Positions 56,961 through 64,000 of a stretch of 64,000 nt of DNA are shown here, piece after piece. The stretch spans positions 11,644,620-11,708,619 of the forward strand of contig OZ024821.1 of assembly GCA_964016985.1 (NCBI GenBank). The letters are read 5' to 3'. Below the pieces are notes generated by a model, which was not told where the DNA came from, ran no database searches, and was given only the letters and a program-made list of their open reading frames with translations. Position numbers and translations under genes: made by a program. The DNA is from Anodontia alba (taxonomy: Eukaryota > Mollusca > Bivalvia > Lucinida > Lucinidae). Positions within the stretch are counted from its first letter, which is position 1. Each line of letters opens with the position of its first letter.

Positions 56961-57230
56961 ACATATAATGATATTAATTAGTTTCGTTATTATTGCATGT
57001 TCCTGGGTTTCAAATCGGTAAAGGTATATGAAATGCACAGATTCCCGAAGAATGTATTACGTAACACATCCCACGTGGATCGCATTGTTTTCCTCAAAAA
57101 ATTCTGCAGAACACGCCTTCTGGTCAGAATCTACATTATTTGGCACTCATCCAACAAGTTTATACACACTGACATGTAGTAAAATTGGCTTTTTTGAATT
57201 TCGAGGAGAAATATTGGGTAAACAGTAAGG

Positions 57231-57337
57231 ACCAGCAGGCACACAACATCAAAATGACGTCGTATCAACGTCGATGCGACGTGATCACGTCGCATCGACG
57301 TTGATACGACTTCATTTTCATGTTGTATGCCTGCTGA
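57231..57337. mobile_element. I2, ACGTTG-rich foldback
   Basis: accagcaggcacacaacat left, gttgtatgcctgctg right; inner cgtcgatgcgacgtgatcac. Confidence 0.85.
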
Positions 57338-57339
57338 GA

Positions 57340-57715
57340 GTGAGACCATTTGGAGTAAATAAGGTATTCAAAAATATAAAAAAAAAATATCCAAAGTTTC
57401 CACGAAATGATTTTTTAGTCAAAGAAGGGTTTGACTGATTCCCTATGAACCCCCTCTGGGTCCGCATCTGGAATATGCTCCGATTAAGTGCTCTAATACA
57501 GTTCTAACAACTAACGGGTGTCGATATACAGCTCGTCTTTGAAATAAAATCTGGGCTTTCTAGCTTTTTAAACTTCTTGGTTCAACCACATTAAAAAAAA
57601 AACATGCAATGAAATACTGCAGAATAGGTTTATGAAAGATCAGGTTAAATACGATCTGACAGGATGGATTTTCTGGAAGCAAAAAGAATACACTGACAGA
57701 CTCAGTTTTATTGAG
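57340..57715. other. 3' flank, nothing recognised
   Basis: AT-rich DNA after I2, with no supported exon or repeat. Confidence 0.5.
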
Positions 57716-57718
57716 TCT

Positions 57719-57999
57719 CATTACGAAAACATGCCTATTCAAACATACTGAAAATTTTACCACCAAAAAAAATGAAAAATTTCAGATATAAAATTCTGAT
57801 ATACCTCATATTTCTGCTCAAAACATAGATTGTGGGTAGGCGTCGGAACCACCTCGGCGAGGAGGTTCTAACGCGCACCAACAATCTATGTTTTTGAGCA
57901 GAAATAAGAAAAGTAATGTATAGCCCTATAAACCCCAGATTTACTATATAAAAGTGTGGTTTAAGGGGATCAAAGTTACATAGGCATGTTTTCGTGATG
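57719..57999 (+). mobile_element. M12, three-hairpin foldback (A to B)
   Basis: Starts cattacgaaaacatgcctat, ends ataggcatgttttcgtgatg; core cggaaccacctcgg / gaggaggttctaacg. Confidence 0.88.
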
Positions 58000-58126
58000 T
58001 GTTCATAAGCAGAACTGTAGCATGCAACAGTTCTCGTGCCCTCTAGCGCTGGCTTAATAAATTCTGTATTGTCCGAATTTCTCAAAATGATCTCAATGAT
58101 CCCGAAGGACCAGAAATTATACATTT

Positions 58127-58343
58127 AGCCAGCATATGACAAAACCTACAGACTTGTGCGAACAGCAAAAACTCAGATCAGCGTGCGTATCCGCACAGTC
58201 TAATCAGAGTCTTCGCTGACCTCTACAGTCTCCAGACTATTAAAAACAACGAGAACTCTTGTTTTACTGGGTTGATAAACGGGCTGATCTAAGACTATGA
58301 TGGTCACACAGGTCTTATTGCTAGTTTTGTCGTGCGCCGGCTC
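58127..58343. mobile_element. G2c, foldback
   Basis: agccagcatatgacaaaacc left, gttttgtcgtgcgccggct right. Confidence 0.75.
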
Positions 58344-58386
58344 AATTACTCTGAAGTGAAGAACAGGGAGACTTTTACGGCCGCGC

Positions 58387-58417
58387 CAAAAAAAAAAAAA
58401 AAAAAAAAAAAAAAATA
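58387..58417. repeat. poly(A) tract
   Basis: About 30 A followed by a family K fragment. Confidence 0.9.
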
Positions 58418-58549
58418 ATGAACCTATCCTGGAAAGGTCACAATCACGAAGTACCGTAAAATGCCGCTATGAAGGACACTCGAAATTACGACCACTCCAC
58501 TATTACGACCAGCTTTTGTCAGCTCTATATGTTTTCTATGGTTTCTTAC

Positions 58550-58635
58550 AAAATGGCATATGCAAACAGTGTAGACCCAAATCAGACTGCTCCTTTAGGA
58601 GCAGTCTGATCAGGGTCTACACTGTTTGCCATTCC
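58550..58635. repeat. F-type hairpin with distinct tip
   Basis: gcaaacagtgtagacccaaa / gatcagggtctacactgttt; tip ctgctcctttaggagcag. Confidence 0.8.
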
Positions 58636-58835
58636 ACTAAGTATTTTAAGAAACAACTGCATAAAAGCAAAAGTTTGGTCAAAGAAGTATAAAACAAAGT
58701 GTTTGAAATTTTAGGACATTAACTGTATTTTATATTCAACATTAGGACCACCACACTAATAAGGTCACTTTTAGACAGTCCCAAAAGTGGTCTTAACTCA
58801 TTGAAGACTGGAGACCCCTAAACTGGTAACGGACA

Positions 58836-58892
58836 AACAGTGCAGACCCCCGCGTTCTGCGGCGTCTGATCAGGGTCTCCACTGTTTGCAAA
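58836..58892. repeat. F-type hairpin, left arm shortened
   Basis: ggacaaacagtgcagacccc, then gcgttctgcggcgtctgatc. Confidence 0.65.
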
Positions 58893-59109
58893 TAGTTCAA
58901 CCATTTTTCGTAAGGAATATCTACATCATGTAGCCTGACATACCTAAAATCGAAACTGGACTCTTCAAATATATAGTATGGGAGAGTTTAATCAGTATTT
59001 AATGGGTTAAAAGTGGAATTGTACTGTACATGTATAGCCTTCCTGTAGAAAGCGCAAGGAGATGAGACGAGGTATTCAACAATAACAAGACACAATGACA
59101 CGGAAACAA

Positions 59110-59385
59110 CATTACGAAAACAAGCCTATTCAAATATATTGAAAATTTTACAACCAAAAAAGGAAAATTTTCAGATAAAAAATTCTGATATTTTTCATAT
59201 TCTTGCTCAAAACATAAATTGTGGGTACTCGTTAGAACCGCCTGGGTGAGGCGATTTAAACGAGTACCCACAATCTATATTTTAACAAAATAAGAAAACT
59301 AATGTATACCCCTGTAAACCCCAGTTTTACTATATAAAAGTTGTGTTTAAGGGGATCAAAATTAGATAGCCGTGTTTTCATGATG
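59110..59385 (+). mobile_element. M13, three-hairpin foldback (A to B)
   Basis: Starts cattacgaaaacaagcctat, ends tagccgtgttttcatgatg. Confidence 0.88.
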
Positions 59386-59685
59386 ATAAGCGACATACAA
59401 ACACAAAAAACATGCAACATGGGAACCGCCTTGAAATGGTCAACAGAAACAACTACTTGGAGTAGGGGGCTTAAGCTAATTTTACTCGATGGAACCTCGC
59501 CTTTAATTCTGATGCAGCTCAAAATTACAAATATACAAATATTTGTTCGGTCCGCGTGTGGTCCACAAATGCATCGGCGAAACACCACAGCAAATTAATA
59601 AGTGTACTCAGGAACTGATACAAACAGATCCACATCAAGTTTGCAACATCAGAGGGAAAGACAGACGAAACATTACAATTAGACA

Positions 59686-59709
59686 AAAAAAAAAAAAAAA
59701 AAAAAAAAA
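59686..59709. repeat. poly(A) tract
   Basis: About 24 A after a family K-like stretch (59395-59530). Confidence 0.85.
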
Positions 59710-59830
59710 CAATGGCAAGCAGGGTTGACAGCCCTCTCCTAGAAAGTTGCCGCTCTATTACCCAAACTTACCTGAAATATCTTTAACTTAAGAATTGTCT
59801 TTGGTGACTTTTATTCTAAACTTCTTTTCC

Positions 59831-59946
59831 AATACAACATTGCATTGACGTCAATGCAATGTCATGACATTTATAAATTGTCGAATTAACGTCGACATTG
59901 TATCGGCGTTGATACAACGTTGCATAAATGTCATGTGACCGCTAGG
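59831..59946. mobile_element. I3, ACGTTG-rich foldback, diverged
   Basis: atgcaatgtcatgacattta and gttgatacaacgttgcataa units; right end tcatgtgaccgctagga. Confidence 0.65.
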
Positions 59947-59995
59947 ATGAAGTTTCTAAGCATGTGCAGTCTAATCTAGGTAATCGAGGTCTTTA

Positions 59996-60105
59996 TACCA
60001 GCAGACAAACAACGTAGAAACAACGTCGTTTCAACTTTGATTCACGTCTAGGATGTTGAATCAACGTTTAAACAACGTCATATCAACCTCGTGTGCACGC
60101 TGGGA
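59996..60105. mobile_element. I4, ACGTTG-rich foldback
   Basis: accagcagacaaacaacgta left, cgtgtgcacgctggga right; several aacaacgtc units. Confidence 0.75.
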
Positions 60106-60154
60106 GATGGCTTGTGCGGCTATCTTCTAAAATGTAATTATAAGTTAAAATACG

Positions 60155-60315
60155 CATGAAATGCCACAGTCATGAAGCACAGCCTTCCTGGGACACCAAA
60201 AGAAGGAGAGATTAGGAACAAATAATGACAAAACAAACGTTATATATGATACGACTGAGGCAAAAAAAAAAAAGAACTGCATCATTGGACTGCCAATGAA
60301 CAGTCAGTAGGAAGA
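60155..60315. repeat. family K copy
   Basis: gaaatgccacagtcatgaag, accaaaagaaggagagatt, caaataatgacaaaacaaac, an internal A run and gaacagtcagtagg. Confidence 0.7.
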
Positions 60316-60318
60316 CTA

Positions 60319-60428
60319 TCCCAGCAAATACAAAACGTCTTTACAACGCCATTACAATGTCGCTGCAACGTCACGACGTTGCAGCGACGTTGTAACGACG
60401 CTGTTGCTACTTTGTGTGTTTGCTGGGA
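60319..60428. mobile_element. I5, ACGTTG-rich foldback
   Basis: tcccagcaaatacaaaacgt left, tgtgtgtttgctggga right; center gctgcaacgtcacgacgttg. Confidence 0.88.
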
Positions 60429-60429
60429 T

Positions 60430-61005
60430 TGTAGTAACAAAAATTTTATTATTTGTCAGTTGTTTAGCTCATATATTTAATAAATCAGAGACAGCAATGT
60501 TTTTTACGTCAAAATAAAATTGCTCAAAAATTCTCTCCTCGGTACATATCATTTTGCATTTTTGAAGCCTTGTGCTTCATTCCATGCATTTCTAGTTATG
60601 CCTCGTGTTATTTGCATGGGCACTGTGCAAATATTGAAGTTGGGAATTCCTCTCGGGATGGGAGATAAGTATTACCTTCCTTTATTGTTAATGTTCGGCT
60701 TTCCCAGTCCAAAAATAAACAGTCGCACAATAGCCGTGTTTACACAATTTCACCGTGGGCAATGCGCACCGCATAATTTAAGAAGCAAACGATCTAGTAA
60801 ATATTTTTGTGCAAATTTGAAGTTTTGGAACACTTCAAAGCCTTTTTTCATGCCCAGCGCTGTATACTTGCACGAACTTATGCATGCCTGTGGCCTTGTA
60901 GAAACGAAACGTGCTCGTAGCATAAAATTTCTTATGCATTTTGTCCGAACCGCAAGCATTTTTTAATCTGCTGTATTAAACACCCTGGTATGTGTTAGAT
61001 GTATT
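60430..61005. other. 3' flank with an unsupported 148-codon open frame
   Basis: A + strand frame at 60520-60966 is open, but its composition and lack of motifs give no reason to call a gene. No other feature. Confidence 0.4.
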
Positions 61006-61014
61006 AACGCTTAG

Positions 61015-61220
61015 CACGCTGGTTAGAATTTTCAGCAGACTTTTTTTTTATTTCTTATTTCTCATAGAAAACAGGCTTGACATTTCATGCAAACTGTCTC
61101 CTGATGAGATAAATTGCATTAATGCCAAAGCCTATTTTCTGGGAAACACAAGAAAAAAAAATATCAATTTACCATCTGCTGAATTAGCCCTGAAAGTGGC
61201 GAAGGTAAACGGCCTGATAT
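61015..61220. repeat. family E hairpin
   Basis: acaggcttgacatttcatgc, atgagataaattgcatta and the tail gctgaattagccctgaaagt. Confidence 0.7.
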
Positions 61221-61399
61221 TTGGTGATCTTAACCAGAAATGACACTAAACTCGCAACCATCGTTAACAAAGTGTTATGAGTCAGTAGAGCTATGCTGTG
61301 TGCATATAGACACAGATGCCGCCGCACAGCGCAATAATGTAGGTCTCAAAGAAAGGGAAAACTCAAAGGCATGCTGAAGAATAAAAATCTTAACTTTTG

Positions 61400-61500
61400 A
61401 GTAGCGTCCCATTTATGCGTACAGCATCCCATAAACGGCCCAGATCAGACGCTGCAGAACGTGGCGTCTGATCAGGGAATACATTGTTTGTATTAAATGC
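61400..61500. repeat. F5, foldback
   Basis: agcgtcccatttatgcgtac; stem gatcagacgctgcagaacgt / ggcgtctgatcagggaatac. Confidence 0.65.
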
Positions 61501-61502
61501 AT

Positions 61503-61694
61503 GACTGGTATGACCGATTTGATACCGAAGCACCGTTTCTGGATTTAAATTTATCAATATCTAATGACATAATATCTGCTAAAATTTATGACAAACGGGA
61601 CGATTTTGATTTTGATTTTGTAAATTTTCTATTTTTGGATGGTGATATCCCTCATGTAACATCCAATGGCGTATATATTTCTCAGTTAAATTGA
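61503..61694 (+). pseudogene. reverse-transcriptase fragment, Penelope-like
   Basis: WYDRFDTEAPFLDLNLSISN, KIYDKRDDFDFDFVNF and FLDGDIPHVTSNGVYISQL resemble a recurrent motif set in molluscan and cnidarian RT sequences (FLDL...KIYDKRDDF...P...YGVYISQL). The clade is inferred from memory of the family. Only this piece remains, ending in a stop at 61692-61694. Confidence 0.55.
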
Positions 61695-61785
61695 CCGGCG
61701 CGGAAATAGCACCGGTCTCTTAATATAGCTTTGGATTTTTATATATGGTAGACTATTCGATTAGCGCACTAAGGACTTTTTATAT

Positions 61786-61826
61786 TTGCTGGGATTGTCG
61801 TTGTATGACGATCCCGGCAAATATAA
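61786..61826. repeat. short palindrome
   Basis: tatatttgctgggattgtcg / tgacgatcccggcaaatata with one mismatch and one unpaired base, about 20-bp arms. Confidence 0.75.
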
Positions 61827-61839
61827 AACATCTTATAAC

Positions 61840-62405
61840 AAACTGGGCTATAAACAGTTTAATGTCTGTTTGATTTTCATTTCAGTCAAGAAATTTCATA
61901 AAGCTTAATAAAAGCAAACATTAAAGAATCACATTGCTGTTTTGTTTTACCTGTTACATTGAAAATTTATTAAACTTTATTATACCCTTGTCCCATATCT
62001 CTATGTAAACATGAACAAAATTTGAGCCGGTACTTAGATGTTTTCGTCTAAATATTTTGTCTTGTCCGTTTTGCTAGAGCCTCTTAACTGACAAGTCAGA
62101 TGGTTTAATAATCGAAATAGAATTTTAACTGCTATCGCTATCACAAACTACGTAAAACATTTTCTAAGTTTATTGGGCGTCATTCTGAGCTTATGTCCAA
62201 ATATAACGTTGGCTTAGTAAACATGTGTGCAAGAAGGACTGTCGGAACCTAAATCGTTTGGCAAGTTAGTGAATGACTTCAACATGATTATTGGCAAAAC
62301 TGATTTTTCGAAACAATTTGAAAACATTGTCAATCACCACAAAAAGACAAGATTATAAAATGAGAATTCCGCGGCAAATTGCAAGCATGGCCGTTAAGTT
62401 AACCC
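61840..62405. other. 3' flank, nothing recognised
   Basis: AT-rich DNA with no supported gene or repeat. Confidence 0.5.
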
Positions 62406-62409
62406 AGCT

Positions 62410-62679
62410 CATTACGAAAACACGCCTATTCAAAAATATTGAACATTTCACCACAAAAAACTGAAATTTTTCAGACAAAAAAAAATGATATTTTTCATAT
62501 TTCTGCTCAAAAACATAGATTGTGGGTACTCGTTAGAACCGCCTCGGTTTTACTGGTTTCCATAATCTATGTTTTGAGCAGAAATAAGAAAAATAATGTA
62601 TACCCCTGTAAACCCCACTTTTACAATATAAAAGTGGGGTTTAAGGGGATCAAAATTATATAGGCATGTTTTCGTGATG
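62410..62679 (+). mobile_element. M14, M copy with core tip lost (A to B)
   Basis: Starts cattacgaaaacacgcctat, ends ataggcatgttttcgtgatg; center gaaccgcctcggttttactg lacks the second stem tip. Confidence 0.88.
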
Positions 62680-62698
62680 TGTAGTAAGTGAATGTGCT

Positions 62699-62726
62699 CC
62701 CCCCCCCCAACCCCCCCCCCCCCCCT
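62699..62726. repeat. poly(C) tract
   Basis: About 28 bp of C with two A, between M14 and a dispersed repeat also near 41450. Confidence 0.85.
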
Positions 62727-62999
62727 TTATTTGCACGATGGTGGGTGGGTTGGTCTTCAGACTGAATGACAGCTCCCTCCTCAATCCGTTTCAAAAGGTT
62801 GACACTTGAATATATAGGTCTATGGTTGAGTTCATCGTAGTCTTGTTTGTGGTTTTCTTGTGTTCTGGCTTCGAATCGCCATTGAGCCATTTGCTTAGTT
62901 TTATCACCGTGTTTGCGAATATATGTGTTTCACTGAGTTGTTTCATAGATGAGGTAGAGAACCCCTTTGTGGACCGAACATATTTGTAATTTGTGATTA

Positions 63000-63277
63000 C
63001 ATCACGAAACCATGCCTATATAATTTTGACATCCTTAAACCCCACTTTTATATAGTAAGACTGAGGTTTACAGGGGTATACAGTATTTTTCTTACTTCTG
63101 CTTAAAAACATAGATTGTGGGTACTCGTTAGAACCGCCTCGGCGAGGCGGTTCTAACGAGTACCCACAATCTATGTTTTGAGCAGAAATATGAAAAATAT
63201 CAGAACTTTTATCTGAAAACTTTCAAGTTTTGATGGTGAAATTTTCAATATATTTGACTAGGTGTGTTTTCGTAATA
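63000..63277 (-). mobile_element. M15, three-hairpin foldback (B to A)
   Basis: Starts catcacgaaaccatgcctat, ends aggtgtgttttcgtaat; perfect core hairpin. Inverted to M14, 320 bp away. Confidence 0.9.
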
Positions 63278-63689
63278 TATGTGTTTCACTAAGAAAGAGG
63301 AATCTTATGCGGACCAAACATATATTTCTAATTATGAGCTGCATCAGAATTAAATTGTAAGGTTTCGCGCGAGTAAAACTGGTTTAAACCTGTCAGTAGT
63401 TTTTGTATTGACTTTGACACGGCGGTTTATCTGTTGCAGCTTTTCTTTGTTCATGCGTCAGTGGTTTCTTACGTGGAGCTTCTTTTGTCATTGTTTGTAT
63501 GAATGTTTGAGTTTGTTAACCAGATTAATAGGTCACCAATCTGTTTACTACCATCAGATTTGATATTACTTCTCCATTCGGTATTGAAGATATTGCCCCT
63601 TTACTGACACTTGGACGTTGAATCACATTACGCTAACACGGCTATACAAAAATACGTTTTCCAGGCCATGGCATTTTAATAATATGGAT

Positions 63690-63905
63690 AGCGTCAAGCA
63701 TAAATGTGCTTTCGAACATTCGCAAAATACACCGATTCAGATCATCCTACGCATACTCTCTACTCGTATATTCTGTAGTATCCAATAATTCTGTTAGCGG
63801 ACGGTAAATGCCCTGATCAGACTGCGTGAATGCGCAGGCTGATCCGGGCCTTTGCCTTCCGCATATGTCCGAACAAACGTTTTCGTACAGCGCGGTTCAT
63901 ACAAT
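63690..63905. mobile_element. family G foldback
   Basis: ccctgatcagactgcgtgaa / tgcgcaggctgatccgggcc stem; outer caagcataaatgtgctttcg and cgttttcgtacagcgcgg. Confidence 0.7.
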
Positions 63906-64000
63906 AATGGGGAAAATCCCACAAACTTGGTTGTAATTGCTACTAATAAAGACATAGTAAACAAACAGATTTAAACTTTTAAACCAGAAAAATCACAAAA

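Noticed and set aside
60520..60966. 148-codon open frame as a gene
   Set aside because: No recognisable motif, no start or splice context, and it runs through AT-rich flank; open by chance cannot be excluded.
62621..62890. 89-codon minus-strand frame as a gene
   Set aside because: Part is the end of M14 and a poly(C) tract; the rest matches a dispersed block also seen near 41450, so it is repeat sequence.

Overview
The window is nuclear DNA from an animal, most likely a bivalve mollusc. The reasons are spliced coding exons with GT/AG borders, AT-rich introns packed with foldback repeats and tRNA-derived SINEs, and two elements built like the 'pearl' elements of bivalves (short unique ends around about 150-bp tandem core repeats). 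There is no prokaryotic gene organisation. The species was not determined.

One gene fills the first 57 kb on the + strand. I can place 28 exons (869 to 56896). With the exon ends given, every exon-exon phase agrees and they join into 1,181 codons plus a stop; the 5' end lies left of the window. The product reads as a CEMIP/CEMIP2 (TMEM2)-family protein, a cell-surface or secreted hyaluronan-binding/depolymerising protein. The order is: end of a G8 domain (exons 1-2), a GG domain (exons 3-4), a second beta-rich segment (exons 5-7), a right-handed parallel beta-helix region (exons 8-19), a family-typical but unnamed C-terminal region (exons 20-25), and two thrombospondin type-1 repeats (exons 26-28). 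No transmembrane segment follows the TSRs, so the C-terminus looks secreted.

The introns and the 7-kb 3' flank are a mosaic of repeats: (a) a 280-bp three-hairpin foldback family (M, 15 copies); (b) other foldback families (B, C, D, E, F, G, H, I, L, N, P); (c) a tRNA-derived SINE (S); (d) a LINE inserted into one SINE copy, with a 5' inversion of the twin-priming kind (28490-30968); (e) a 6-kb pearl-like tandem array split by a 3.7-kb DNA transposon with TA target duplications (7457-13476); (f) a 51-bp, 18-copy minisatellite grown from the 3' end and splice donor of exon 18; (g) microsatellites. The only other coding-looking material is the LINE, a Penelope-like reverse-transcriptase scrap near 61.6 kb and a 61-codon antisense fragment at 43.2 kb.

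The most notable structures are the exon-18 minisatellite, the shared covarying core hairpin of families M, C and D, and the dated nesting of LINE in SINE and transposon in array. All identifications are from reading the sequence; no database search was run.
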